From positions 1-64,000 of the forward strand of contig NZ_CP134159.1 of NCBI RefSeq assembly GCF_032197885.1: a stretch of 64,000 nucleotides of DNA. Direction: 5' to 3'. The notes beneath the pieces were generated by a model that was given only the letters and a program-made list of their open reading frames with translations, ran no database searches and was not told where the DNA came from. The DNA comes from Levilactobacillus namurensis. GTDB lineage: Bacteria; Bacillota; Bacilli; Lactobacillales; Lactobacillaceae. The position numbers were made by a program, and so were the translations under genes. Positions 53,873-61,794 of the stretch are shown piece after piece (positions within the stretch are counted from its first letter, which is position 1; each line of letters opens with the position of its first letter).

Positions 53873-53981
53873 CCTTTCAGATTTGACCAGACACTTCTCT
53901 GAAAGGTATTACAGAAAAGTGTCGCTTACCGAACAACCCTTTTCTGAGCGAATAATGGCGCCATCGTCGATCATCTCCTGA
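53873..53981 (-). promoter_or_regulatory. Translational attenuator of the fusB-like gene
   Basis: Four segments, 5' to 3' on the minus strand: S0 CAGAAAAG (53946-53939), S1 GACACTTTTCTG (53923-53912), S2 CCTTTCAGAGAAGTGTC (53906-53890) and S3 TCTGAAAGG (53881-53873), which contains the ribosome binding site. S0 can pair with S1 (8 bp), S2 with S3 (9 bp, site hidden), or S1 with S2 (12 bp with one wobble, site free). This is the erm-type arrangement. Confidence 0.75.
53926..53964 (-). CDS. Leader peptide of the fusB-like gene
   Basis: A 12-codon frame, MAPLFAQKRVVR, with AGGAG at 53979-53975, ten bases before its ATG. Codons 7-9 form segment S0 of the attenuator and its stop lies 2 nt before S1, so a ribosome stalled here would block S0. 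A second overlapping frame from ATG 53974 (21 codons) starts with no gap after AGGAG and is less likely. Confidence 0.6.
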   Translation of the reverse strand: MAPLFAQKRVVR

Positions 53982-54008
53982 ATCCGCCGAGGCGGACGAA
54001 TGGCTATT

Positions 54009-54037
54009 AGTGTAGCAAAAATGGTGGGACTTGGCAA
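54009..54037 (-). promoter_or_regulatory. Promoter of the fusB-like gene
   Basis: TTGCCA (54037-54032) and TACACT (54014-54009) with a 17-bp spacer on the minus strand. Transcription would start near 54002, just before the leader peptide. Confidence 0.65.
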
Positions 54038-54082
54038 CGGCGGGGCTTCGTTTGGGGAAGGAAGAGTCGTGTTTTCGGCGGC

Positions 54083-54098
54083 TGTTTCACGTGAAACA
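54083..54098. other. parS: parS site (ParB binding), intergenic
   Basis: TGTTTCACGTGAAACA, a perfect 16-bp palindrome matching the parS consensus. Confidence 0.9.
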
Positions 54099-54133
54099 GT
54101 CCACGGGGGATTAGAGAATACGAAGCATTGCAG

Positions 54134-54161
54134 TTGTCAACAACCGTGAACATGCTAAGAT
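54134..54161 (+). promoter_or_regulatory. Promoter of the small two-helix membrane protein
   Basis: TTGTCA (54134-54139), a 16-bp spacer, TAAGAT (54156-54161). Confidence 0.6.
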
Positions 54162-54194
54162 AGGACCATTCTAAATAAGTTGTGGGGGATGACG

Positions 54195-54380
54195 ATGTTA
54201 CAGCTAGGAATTGTAATCTTTGCGGTGGGGTTTGTGTTGACGGGACTCGCGATCGTTACGTTCAAACTACGTGCCTTGGCCAATAAACCAGCTTGGGGTG
54301 GCTTGACGGTGCCCGGCGGAATCGTCGGCGTTGTCGCGCTGATTATCGGCGTGGGGCTGATTGGTTTAACTCAGATGTAA
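54195..54380 (+). CDS. Small two-helix membrane protein
   Basis: 61 residues: hydrophobic helix about 2-22 (LGIVIFAVGFVLTGLAIV), a short positive loop (FKLRALANKPAW), then a second helix (GGIVGVVALIIGVGLIGL). No known family was recognised. I take ATG 54195 after GGGGGA; ATG 54189 and GTG 54180 are also in frame. It has its own promoter. Confidence 0.6.
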   Translation: MLQLGIVIFAVGFVLTGLAIVTFKLRALANKPAWGGLTVPGGIVGVVALIIGVGLIGLTQM

Positions 54381-54457
54381 CCTGAACATCACGAAATCCC
54401 TCGTAGCGCAGAGCCCAAGTGGCCCTAGTTGTTACGGGGGATTTTATGATGTCGCTG

Positions 54458-54895
54458 TTAAGCGCGGTGGAAGATGCCGTTATTGTCGGTGCGGCCATCG
54501 TGCATGATTTTAAAGTGGAGTTTGTGGTGAGAGTAGACTTTGATTTTAAAGGTAATTTTGACCCCTTTAGCGGACGCGTTATTGTACTGGCGGCCCTTAA
54601 TCGTGTAAGTCTTTTTCCCGGTCTTCTTATAATGTAGCTTGGTCGAGTAGTCTGGGTCGCGTGGGGGCAGGGCCGGATTATTGGTGATGGACTTGGCCTT
54701 GATGAGGAGGTCAGCGTGGCCTTGGTAGTGAATCTGCTTGACCTTATGGGTGGTTCCGCGCCATTTCCCCCGAATAATCTTCGGGGTTCCTTTGTGCCAG
54801 GTCGCCGCTTGAGCGGTGGCAGTTGGCGCAGGTGTTGCTAAAGCCAGACCGAACGTTGTCAGTGTAATCAGTAAAGCTGGGGTGAATCGGTGCAT
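54458..54895 (-). CDS. Small secreted protein with WHKGTPK motif
   Basis: 145 residues with a signal peptide (about 1-30, ATAQA). The mature start is AATWHKGTPKIIRGKW. The second paralogue at 59531-59968 is also 145 residues and shares the ATWHKGTPKxxRGKW opening. The remainder is Lys/Tyr/His-rich beta-type sequence. Function unknown. ATG 54895 has only a weak site (GAAGAAG). The frame is open upstream to 55006 without support. Confidence 0.7.
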   Translation of the reverse strand: MHRFTPALLITLTTFGLALATPAPTATAQAATWHKGTPKIIRGKWRGTTHKVKQIHYQGHADLLIKAKSITNNPALPPRDPDYSTKLHYKKTGKKTYTIKGRQYNNASAKGVKITFKIKVYSHHKLHFKIMHDGRTDNNGIFHRA

Positions 54896-55106
54896 CTTAA
54901 TCGCTTCTTCGATGAATAGATTTAGGGCGGATGTCCTAGTAGGCAACTGATTGAGTCGTGTTGCCCATTCATAATTAAGCATAAAGCTAAACTTGGTGAA
55001 AAACAATTCTTGGTGCGGGGCTTGCCACTGGGTGGTCTCCTGATTAAAGGCTCTTAGGTCGGCTATCCCGAATGGTAGGGGACGTTGGATTAGCGCAGCT
55101 GTTTTT

Positions 55107-55120
55107 TGAAAACGCTATCG
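55107..55120. promoter_or_regulatory. Possible CcpA (cre) site
   Basis: TGAAAACGCTATCG fits the cre consensus TGWAANCGNTNWCA except near the 3' end. It is about 50 bases upstream of the 98-residue gene. Weak single-site evidence. Confidence 0.3.
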
Positions 55121-55167
55121 TATTAGACTTAGTGTGATTAATATCGGTTGTAAAGGAGCTGAATGTC

Positions 55168-55464
55168 ATGGCGGAATGGATACCTGCTGAAAAGGGCCAG
55201 ACGATTGGTCAACTGGGAACAGAAGATGGTGTGATTATTAAGGATGAAGAGTGGCCGGGGATTGGCCGTATCACGTTGGAGCAAAAACGTACCGGCTACG
55301 CAATCACTTGTGGTTTGTATGGTAGCTTTTTTCTGACCACGTATATAACACAAGCAGAAAGTGATGCGAAATACGTGGCGATGAAGGCAGCTTTGGCGGC
55401 CTCACCGGATGACCTAGAGGAGCTAGAAGTATGGATCGATAAATTTGTGCACCGTTTTCAGTAA
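55168..55464 (+). CDS. Small protein of unknown function
   Basis: 98 residues, soluble and acidic, with a conserved-looking core GRITLEQKRTGYAITCGLYGSFFLTTY and a helical C-terminus (EELEVWIDKFVHRF). I cannot assign a family; immunity-protein-like folds are possible but unsupported. ATG 55168 lies 6-7 nt after AAAGGAG, a good site, which supports its being real. Confidence 0.65.
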   Translation: MAEWIPAEKGQTIGQLGTEDGVIIKDEEWPGIGRITLEQKRTGYAITCGLYGSFFLTTYITQAESDAKYVAMKAALAASPDDLEELEVWIDKFVHRFQ

Positions 55465-55608
55465 CGTTGCTTTGCGTGAAATTAGGTTCTAACAGGGTCC
55501 TTAAAATGTAGTACTAGTCCCATCAAATGAGTTGCATTTTAAACCCAAAAACGGTATCCTCTAGTTGCTAGTTAAGAATGGTTCTAAATTAGAGGAGGCT
55601 TTTGTTTA

Positions 55609-56985
55609 ATGTCAAAAGAACGAATCGTGATTGTTGGGGCGTCACATGGTGGGCACCAAGCTATTCTAGAGTTACTCAGTCGGTATACCGATGTCGACAT
55701 CACCCTGTTTGAAGCGGGGGACTTTATCTCGTTCATGTCGTGCGGGATGGAATTGTACTTAGAGAATAGCGTGACGGATGTCAACGACGTCCGGAACTTC
55801 AGTGCGGCGGATTTCCCTCAGCCCAATGTGCATATTTTGGACCAGCATGAGGTTACCAGTATTAACGCGGACGCTAAGACCGTCAGGGTGACCGACCATG
55901 CCACGGGCAAGACGGCGGACCAGCCCTATGACAAGTTAATTTTGAGCTCTGGCGTGACGCCTAAGTCCTTACCAGTACCGGGTGCGGACTTGGCCAACGT
56001 CTTCTTAATGCGGGGGAAGGACTGGGCCCTGAAGATCAAGGAAAAGCTGGCGGACCCGGCCGTGAAGCACATGACCATTATTGGAGCGGGCTACATCGGC
56101 ATCGAGGCGGCGGAAGCCAGTCGCAAAGCCGGTAAGGACGTCACACTGTTAGACGTAATCGACCGCCCACTGGGGACTTACCTGGATGCGGAAATGACCG
56201 ACATCTTAGCCCGGAAATTAACCGCTGAAGGGATTCACCTCCAGATGAACGCCAAGATTACGGCGTACGTTGGCGACCAGGCCGTCTCAGCGGTTAAGAC
56301 CACCACGGGTGAAATCCCTAGCGACGTGGTGATTCAAGCAGCGGGCGTCCAGCCGAACACAGCGTGGCTGCAAGGGACGGTCGATTTGGACGACCGCGGT
56401 TGGATCAAGGTCGACAACTACTTGCGGACCAACCTGCCTGACGTTTACGCTATCGGAGATGCCACGTTAGCGTACTCCATTCCGGCCCAGAAAAAGGTCC
56501 CGATTGCGTTGGCCACGGTGGCCCGGCGCGAGGCCCGGTACGTGGTGCAACACCTCTTTGAAAAGCAACCAGCAGTGCCCTTCCGGGGGTTGGTCGGCTC
56601 GTCCGCGTTAAGCGTCTTTGACGAACACTTCGCGGAAAGCGGCTTGAATTCCTTTACGGCGCAACGGGCTGGGGTGACGGTCGCCAAGGACTTCTTCCAG
56701 ACTACGTTACGGCCGAAGTACGTGCCTAGCGATAAGGGCAACCCGGAAGTTTCCGTCCAACTGTTCTTTAACCCCACGACCCACGTTTTACTGGGCGGGG
56801 CTGTCTTATCGACCTATGATATCACCGCGCAAGGCAACGTGATTGCACTGGCCGTCCAACAAGGTCTACGGTTGGAGGACTTAGCCGAAGCGGACTTCTT
56901 CTTCCAACCAGGGTTTGACCGGCAGTGGAGCCTATTGAACCTGGCTGCGCAACACGCGTTGGGTGAGGAACCCTTTACGGAATAA
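55609..56985 (+). CDS. NADH oxidase/peroxidase-type flavoprotein
   Basis: 458 residues of the pyridine nucleotide-disulfide oxidoreductase family (Nox/Npx/CoA-disulfide reductase group). FAD-binding VGASHGGHQA starts it and NAD-binding IGAGYIGIEAAEA lies near 160. A single redox-active Cys45 is in SFMSCGMELY, as in H2O-forming NADH oxidases. The FAD-contact YAIGDATLA and the C-terminal dimerisation domain are present. Such enzymes reoxidise NADH and protect against oxygen in lactic acid bacteria. ATG 55609 is 13 nt after GAGGAGG. Confidence 0.9.
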   Translation: MSKERIVIVGASHGGHQAILELLSRYTDVDITLFEAGDFISFMSCGMELYLENSVTDVNDVRNFSAADFPQPNVHILDQHEVTSINADAKTVRVTDHATGKTADQPYDKLILSSGVTPKSLPVPGADLANVFLMRGKDWALKIKEKLADPAVKHMTIIGAGYIGIEAAEASRKAGKDVTLLDVIDRPLGTYLDAEMTDILARKLTAEGIHLQMNAKITAYVGDQAVSAVKTTTGEIPSDVVIQAAGVQPNTAWLQGTVDLDDRGWIKVDNYLRTNLPDVYAIGDATLAYSIPAQKKVPIALATVARREARYVVQHLFEKQPAVPFRGLVGSSALSVFDEHFAESGLNSFTAQRAGVTVAKDFFQTTLRPKYVPSDKGNPEVSVQLFFNPTTHVLLGGAVLSTYDITAQGNVIALAVQQGLRLEDLAEADFFFQPGFDRQWSLLNLAAQHALGEEPFTE

Positions 56986-57000
56986 TTACCCATAAACTGA

Positions 57001-57050
57001 AAAAATAACGGGAGACTTTTGTTGAATGAACAAAAGTCCCCCGTTATTTT
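57001..57050 (+). terminator. Terminator of the NADH oxidase gene
   Basis: AAAATAACGGG...CCCGTTATTTT with an inner GACTTTTGTT/GAACAAAAGTC stem; it is long and nearly perfect. Confidence 0.9.
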
Positions 57051-57193
57051 GAATAGGTGAGGTGCAATAGAACGGCTAGTGACCTGTTATGGATGATTTT
57101 TAAACTGACGTTTGTGGTGCCCTGGCAGCTAACGGAACATCTGTTGGTTAGCCTGGTCGTCGGCCGCCGCTTTCGCACGGGAGTTGTTGCGAC

Positions 57194-57568
57194 CTACAGG
57201 GAAGCGGGGCTTGCGGCGTCCCGTTGGAGGGCCTGCACGTCCGCAATTTTAACTTGAAGGTGGTCGATCGACCGGGCCAAAGCGGCTTGCCGAGCTCGTG
57301 AGACCGCCAGCTGGTGTTGCAGGACCGTTAACCGCTCCGAAATCGTGGTGTTTCCTTGACGGTAGAGGTCTAAAAAGGTCTTCATCTGGGCTAGTGTCAT
57401 CCCGCACTGCTTAACGCAGAGGATGAAGTCCAGCCGCTCGAGATCGGCTGGCTGGTAGTCGCGGTGGCCGTTGACCCGCGTGATAGGGTCTAAGAGCCCC
57501 TGGTCTTCGTAGTAGCGTAAGGTCGAGGGGGTCAGGTGAAATTGTTGGGCGACAGCTTTGATTTGCAT
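57194..57568 (-). CDS. MerR-family regulator
   Basis: 124 residues: a winged helix (KAVAQQFHLTPSTLRYYEDQGLLDP) and one dimerisation helix, without a large C-terminal ligand domain and without the Cys residues of metal sensors. It is most like the AdhR/NmlR-type stress regulators that control aldehyde or electrophile defence. ATG 57568 follows AAGGAAG. It is divergent from the aldo-keto reductase gene, with a MerR-type promoter between. Confidence 0.88.
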   Translation of the reverse strand: MQIKAVAQQFHLTPSTLRYYEDQGLLDPITRVNGHRDYQPADLERLDFILCVKQCGMTLAQMKTFLDLYRQGNTTISERLTVLQHQLAVSRARQAALARSIDHLQVKIADVQALQRDAASPASL

Positions 57569-57581
57569 GCGAATCACTTCC

Positions 57582-57612
57582 TTGACTTCCAGTATACTTG
57601 AAGGTGTAGGGT
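57582..57612 (+). promoter_or_regulatory. MerR-type promoter/operator of the aldo-keto reductase operon
   Basis: TTGACT (57582-57587), a 19-bp spacer, TAGGGT (57607-57612). The spacer holds an 18-bp near-perfect palindrome CTTCCAGTATACTTGAAG (57586-57603), the hallmark of promoters twisted into activity by MerR regulators. Confidence 0.75.
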
Positions 57613-57654
57613 AACCTCAAAGATGTTGGTTAGGGTTTACGAAAGGATTTGAGG

Positions 57655-58668
57655 ATGACCATGGAGTTTGCGAAGATTGGACACACGGATATTCAGGTTT
57701 CTAAAGTTTGCGTAGGGGCCATGAGCTTTGGCCAGCCGGGGACCATGCACGACTGGACGTTGGACTACCCCACCAGTCGTCAGGTGATTCAGCACGCGTT
57801 AGATTTAGGGATTAACTTCTTCGATACCGCGAACGGCTATTCCAAAGGGACCAGTGAAGAATACTTAGGGCGGACGTTCAAGGAAAATCACATTCCGCGC
57901 GACCAGGTCGTGTTATCGTCCAAGGTCTACTTCAACCCCGGGCGGTTAGCCAGTGACGCCATCCACCGCGAAATCGATGGGACCTTGCGGCGGTTGGGGA
58001 CGGATTACTTGGATTTGTACATCATCCACCGGTTTGACTACGACACGCCCATCGAAGAAACCATGGAAGCTTTAAACGATTTGGTTCAAGCCGGAAAGGT
58101 GCGGGCCATTGGGGCATCGGCCATGTACGGCTACCAGTTCATGAACATGCAACAGGTGGCGAAGGATCACGGCTGGGCCCAGTTCCAGGCCATGGAGAAC
58201 CACTATAACCTGTTGTACCGCGAAGACGAACGGGAACTGATGCCGATTTGTCGTCAACAGGGCGTCTCCTTGATGCCGTATAGTCCGCTGGCGGCGGGTC
58301 ACCTGAGCCACCAGGCTTGGCAAGTCGCTACTAAACGCAGTCAGACCGACCGGGTCGCCATGGGCAAGTACGACCGGACGGAAGCCGAAGACCAACGAAT
58401 CGTTGACCGGGTCCATGACTTAGCCGAGAAAAAGGGCGTGTCCATGGCTCAGATTGCGTTGGCTTGGCAGTGGGCCCAGGGTGTGATGAGCCCCATCGTG
58501 GGGTCGACCAAAGCGGCCCACTTGGATGACGCGGTAGCCGCGCTACAGGTCAAGCTGACGGCTGACGAAATCGCTGACCTGGAGGCCCCGTATCTACCGC
58601 ACCCCATCGTAGGTGCGATTGACCATAACCCGGCGGCCGGTACCGTTTTAATTGATGAGAAAAAGTAA
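57655..58668 (+). CDS. Aldo/keto reductase
   Basis: A 337-residue NADPH-dependent TIM-barrel reductase of aldehydes or ketones. The catalytic tetrad fits Asp58-like FFDTANGYSKG, Tyr in the same motif, Lys in VLSSKVYF and His in DLYIIHRFD. The C-terminal cofactor motif is PIVGSTKAAHL. ATG 57655 lies 7 nt after AAGGA; ATG 57661 is an alternative. It is cotranscribed with the following nitroreductase, presumably an electrophile-detoxification pair under the MerR regulator. Confidence 0.92.
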   Translation: MTMEFAKIGHTDIQVSKVCVGAMSFGQPGTMHDWTLDYPTSRQVIQHALDLGINFFDTANGYSKGTSEEYLGRTFKENHIPRDQVVLSSKVYFNPGRLASDAIHREIDGTLRRLGTDYLDLYIIHRFDYDTPIEETMEALNDLVQAGKVRAIGASAMYGYQFMNMQQVAKDHGWAQFQAMENHYNLLYREDERELMPICRQQGVSLMPYSPLAAGHLSHQAWQVATKRSQTDRVAMGKYDRTEAEDQRIVDRVHDLAEKKGVSMAQIALAWQWAQGVMSPIVGSTKAAHLDDAVAALQVKLTADEIADLEAPYLPHPIVGAIDHNPAAGTVLIDEKK

Positions 58669-58687
58669 GCACGAAGGAGTGATTAAA

Positions 58688-59326
58688 TTGACGATTGAAC
58701 AAGCCCTACACCAGCGACACTCGGTGCGGAAATTTACGGACCAACCCGTCTCCTTAGCGACGGTGCGGGAGATTCTTGCGGCGGCACAGTTGGCGCCTTC
58801 TTGGGTGAACTCGCAACCCTACCAGATCCATCTGGCCATGGGCGCGTCGCTCGAACGCGTGCGCCAACAGCAGGCGGCCCAAGAAGCCGCGGGTAAGGCG
58901 GGCACCCCGGACTTGCCCGTGATGTCGCGTCAGGATTGGTCCGCACAAGCGCAACGGAACATGGCGGACTGGTCAGCCGGTCTCGGGGATGCGGGCCAGG
59001 CTATGGGGGCCACGGCGGCGCAGCTGTACCACGCGCCGGTCGTGCTCTACCTGACACTTCCCAAGGGGTACTCGAACTGGTCGCTATACGACTTAGGATC
59101 CCTAGGCAACAGTATCGTATTGGCTGCCACGGATCGGGGGTTAGCATCGATGACCGCCTATCAATTTATTAAATATCCCCAGATGCTCCGCCGGGAATTG
59201 GCGATTCCGGCCGATGAAGACATCATCGTGGGTATTGGATTAGGCTATCGCGATGATCAAGCGTTGGTCAACACCATTCGTGCGACCCGGATGTCTCTGG
59301 ATGAAATTTTAACGGTTCATGATTAA
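58688..59326 (+). CDS. Nitroreductase-family FMN oxidoreductase
   Basis: 212 residues, a paralogue of the enzyme at 11089-11736. FMN-binding signatures RHSVRKFTDQPV and AAAQLAPSWVNSQPYQ open it, with the C-terminal GIGLGYRDDQALVNTIRATR. TTG 58688 is 8 nt after AAGGAG and 19 bases after the aldo-keto reductase stop, so the two share one operon. Confidence 0.88.
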   Translation: MTIEQALHQRHSVRKFTDQPVSLATVREILAAAQLAPSWVNSQPYQIHLAMGASLERVRQQQAAQEAAGKAGTPDLPVMSRQDWSAQAQRNMADWSAGLGDAGQAMGATAAQLYHAPVVLYLTLPKGYSNWSLYDLGSLGNSIVLAATDRGLASMTAYQFIKYPQMLRRELAIPADEDIIVGIGLGYRDDQALVNTIRATRMSLDEILTVHD

Positions 59327-59530
59327 ATTTATGGAGTCTGGGACAAACGCCTGGGCTCTTTTGTTCTTGATGATAACGATACGGTTCTGACTAACCGCCT
59401 TTGGTCGCACTCTTCCTTTGATTATGACAACTTTAATGAGCAATGGGGTTAAGCATCCCCCGGTCTTCGGGTATAGTAGAGGAGGGCGCCTCACGCGTTG
59501 CCCATAAACTTGATTCTGGAGGAGCAGGAT

Positions 59531-59968
59531 ATGCAAAAATTAAGTCGGTTCATCGTGGTGGCCCTGACCACGCTAGTCGTGGGTGGGACTGTATCAACGT
59601 CCGCCAGTGCCGCTTCCTGGCACCGGGGCGTGCCGAAGACTTTGCGGGGCAAGTACCAAGATAAGCACCAGACGGCTGCACAAGGGTTCCCGGCTCGGTT
59701 AATTTTTAGCGCCAAGAAGTTTACCTGGAGTGTGTCGAACATGCCGGTACAGGAACACAGTAAGCTGAAATACAAGAAGTTGCGCGCCCACGTCTACCGC
59801 TTGAAGGGGCACGTGGCCAAGCAAGGTATCGTTTTGGCGGGATCGCGCGACTACGTGATCTACCGGAAGGGGAAGACGTTGAAGCTGACGGATTACCAGT
59901 CTTACCACCAGATGGGCTTCCGTCACGCCACGGTCGCCAAGCACGTCAGTCACTTTGCGAAGTCGTAA
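59531..59968 (+). CDS. Small secreted protein with WHRGVPK motif
   Basis: 145 residues with a signal peptide (about 1-28, ASA). The mature start AASWHRGVPKTLRGKYQ matches the protein at 54458-54895 (same length). The rest is Lys/Tyr/His-rich. ATG 59531 follows GGAGGAG. Function unknown; a paralogous exported family is likely. Confidence 0.7.
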   Translation: MQKLSRFIVVALTTLVVGGTVSTSASAASWHRGVPKTLRGKYQDKHQTAAQGFPARLIFSAKKFTWSVSNMPVQEHSKLKYKKLRAHVYRLKGHVAKQGIVLAGSRDYVIYRKGKTLKLTDYQSYHQMGFRHATVAKHVSHFAKS

Positions 59969-59976
59969 TCCGGGGA

Positions 59977-59992
59977 TGTTCCATGTGAAACA
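59977..59992. other. parS: parS-like site, one mismatch
   Basis: TGTTCCATGTGAAACA differs from the parS consensus TGTTCCACGTGAAACA at one central base. Confidence 0.55.
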
Positions 59993-60117
59993 TGCGTCGT
60001 GATGATCAGTTGGGGTCGGTTCGCTGGTGAGCGGAGTGACCCCATTTTGATAGGGTCAGCGTATAATAAGGCTAGTAATTGAATGCGGTTACAAACGGCA
60101 TGAAAGGAAGTTTTACC

Positions 60118-60612
60118 ATGGACCCAGCAGCACAAGTGACCCAGACTTTGGACCAGATGGGGATTACCTACCAGCTGGTTCGGCACCCGGTGGCGACCAC
60201 CACGGCGGAAGCCGACCACTACATCGAAGGCATTGCGGGGGTGCGGACCAAGACCATGTTTTTGACCAACCAGAAAAAGACAGCTGATTATCTGGTGATC
60301 ATGGGCGACCAGCAACGGTTAGACTTTCACCGGTTCCAGGAGCTGACGGGGGCTAAACGGCCGAAGATGGCGTCAGATGCCCGGTTGGCCGCCAAGTTAG
60401 GACTCCAGCCGGGCATCGTGTCCATCTTTGGTTTGTTGAATAATGCCGACCATGACGTCCAGGTCTACTTTGACCAGGCCATCATGGACCAGGATCGGAT
60501 GAGCTTTCATCCCAATAGCAACACCAGCACCATCTTTGTGGCCACAGAGGATCTGTTGCAGTTCCTGAAGGCGTTGAAGTATGACTACCAGGTGATTGAT
60601 TTAACGGAATAA
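60118..60612 (+). CDS. YbaK/ProX-type aminoacyl-tRNA deacylase
   Basis: 164 residues. The family trans-edits mischarged tRNAs, for example Cys- or Ala-tRNA(Pro). The ProX/PrdX arrangement is seen in YQLVRHPVATTTAEADHY, GVRTKTMFLTN, the catalytic Lys-bearing segment and GIVSIFGLLNNADHDVQVYFD. ATG 60118 is 7 nt after AAAGGAAG; an upstream frame to 60079 lacks a site. A TATAAT (60062-60067) lies 50 bases upstream. Confidence 0.88.
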   Translation: MDPAAQVTQTLDQMGITYQLVRHPVATTTAEADHYIEGIAGVRTKTMFLTNQKKTADYLVIMGDQQRLDFHRFQELTGAKRPKMASDARLAAKLGLQPGIVSIFGLLNNADHDVQVYFDQAIMDQDRMSFHPNSNTSTIFVATEDLLQFLKALKYDYQVIDLTE

Positions 60613-60718
60613 CGATGAGGTTTAAGAGCGGTTAGAGTTAATGTACTTTTGTAAAATATAAGTCTAATAGCCATACATTGTCATTACATCGTGTTACAAT
60701 GGCGGTGAGGTGAAGATG

Positions 60719-60982
60719 ATGTTAGATACTAAGAAGAAAGTTTCCATTTCGGTTAAAACCAGTTTGGCTGATAAGGAAAGGGCTGCTAAATTATTTGATG
60801 ATTTGGGACTTAATCTTTCCACGGCAATTAACATCTTTATTAAGAAGAGCCTTCTTGAAGGAGGTCTCCCATTTGAGGTGAAAGATTCATTCTATAGTGA
60901 AGCCAATCAGGCGGAATTAAATCGGCGCTTTAAAGCAATCTCAAAAAATCAAAATGTGCGTGCTCACAAGCTGATTGATTAG
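60719..60982 (+). CDS. RelB/DinJ-family antitoxin
   Basis: 87 residues with the ribbon-helix-helix N-terminus (KKVSISVKTSLADKERAAKLFDDLGLNLSTAINIFIKKSLLEGGLPFEV). RelB/DinJ antitoxins bind the promoter and the partner toxin. The C-terminal tail should wrap the YoeB toxin. ATG 60719 or 60716 follows GGTGAGG. The toxin gene begins 11 bases after the stop. AT-richer than its neighbours. Confidence 0.88.
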   Translation: MLDTKKKVSISVKTSLADKERAAKLFDDLGLNLSTAINIFIKKSLLEGGLPFEVKDSFYSEANQAELNRRFKAISKNQNVRAHKLID

Positions 60983-60993
60983 GGTGGTTAGGC

Positions 60994-61245
60994 ATGTCGG
61001 TTAAGTTTTTAGATGAAGCTTGGGAAGAATACGTTGCTTGGCAAGACGAAGACCATAAAACTTTAAAACGGATTAATCAATTGATTAAATCAATTCAGCG
61101 AGATGGATTAGAGCCAGGGTTAGGTAAACCGGAGCGATTAAAGTATCAAGCTGGCTGGTCAAGGATAATTAATCAACAAGATTGGTTGGTTTATACAGTT
61201 AACGCTGGACAATTGGTTATTGTAGCCTGTAAGAATCATTACTGA
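60994..61245 (+). CDS. YoeB/Txe-family mRNA interferase toxin
   Basis: 83 residues. The YoeB catalytic residues are present by alignment: Glu in GKPERLK, Arg in GWSRII, and the terminal His-Tyr in CKNHY. These enzymes cut mRNA in the ribosomal A site. The antitoxin here is RelB/DinJ-like rather than the usual YefM, a recombined pairing that is known in other bacteria. The pair directly precedes the BREX genes. Confidence 0.88.
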   Translation: MSVKFLDEAWEEYVAWQDEDHKTLKRINQLIKSIQRDGLEPGLGKPERLKYQAGWSRIINQQDWLVYTVNAGQLVIVACKNHY

Positions 61246-61430
61246 GTATTTTGAGGACAGATGTCTTGGTAATCGTGATTATGTTGAGCGACTATTTAGC
61301 AAGTGAAGCCAATTTGTACTAGGTTTGGCGATAGTGGCGAATTGTTTGCTTGATAAGTAACTGGTTAAAATACTTGGAGACTTGGAAAGGTACTGTCGGC
61401 AAGTTCATAGGGTTATTTAATTGGAAAGCT
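61246..61430. other. Intergenic region after the toxin gene, no gene seen
   Basis: No recognisable feature before the terminator hairpin at 61431. Confidence 0.4.
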
Positions 61431-61462
61431 AAAAGAGACGCTCAATTAAGGGCGTCTCTTTT
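61431..61462 (+). terminator. Terminator after the toxin-antitoxin pair
   Basis: AAAAGAGACGC/GCGTCTCTTTT, 11 bp, with a 10-base loop. Confidence 0.82.
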
Positions 61463-61794
61463 GCCGTCATATACGTTGTAACTTCCATATTGATGGCCCC
61501 TTTACACTGGTGGTTTGGTTATAGGTCTACTGTCTGGTAGGATTACTTACCAGCCTATCTAGTTGGGATGTTTGGTGGGGAATCTTTATGTGAGCCTTTT
61601 TCGTAAAAGTATTCCACAACCCTAGACGATACCGATATAGCTTACTAAAATAGTGATAATATGTTTTTTCGCCAAAATACAAAATATCAAATAGAAAAAA
61701 CGCATTTAGCCTTAACAAGTTATCGCGCCTGCCGCCATTCTTCTATATACTGAGAAAAGGCTAGCTAGGCGATCATTAGAAAGTAGGAGAGCTC
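61463..61794. other. BREX upstream region
   Basis: About 330 bases with no gene. TATACT at 61745-61750 is a plausible -10 for brxA without a good -35. The middle part is AT-rich. Confidence 0.45.

Noticed and set aside
53914..53974. Alternative 21-codon leader frame overlapping the fusB leader peptide
   Set aside because: Its ATG directly abuts AGGAG with no spacing, unlike the 12-codon frame; kept only as a possibility.
57057..57257. 66-codon plus-strand frame after the NADH oxidase gene
   Set aside because: Overlaps the well-supported MerR gene end and has no ribosome binding site.
61527..61718. 63-codon minus-strand frame upstream of brxA
   Set aside because: No ribosome binding site and AT-rich composition; lies in the BREX promoter region.
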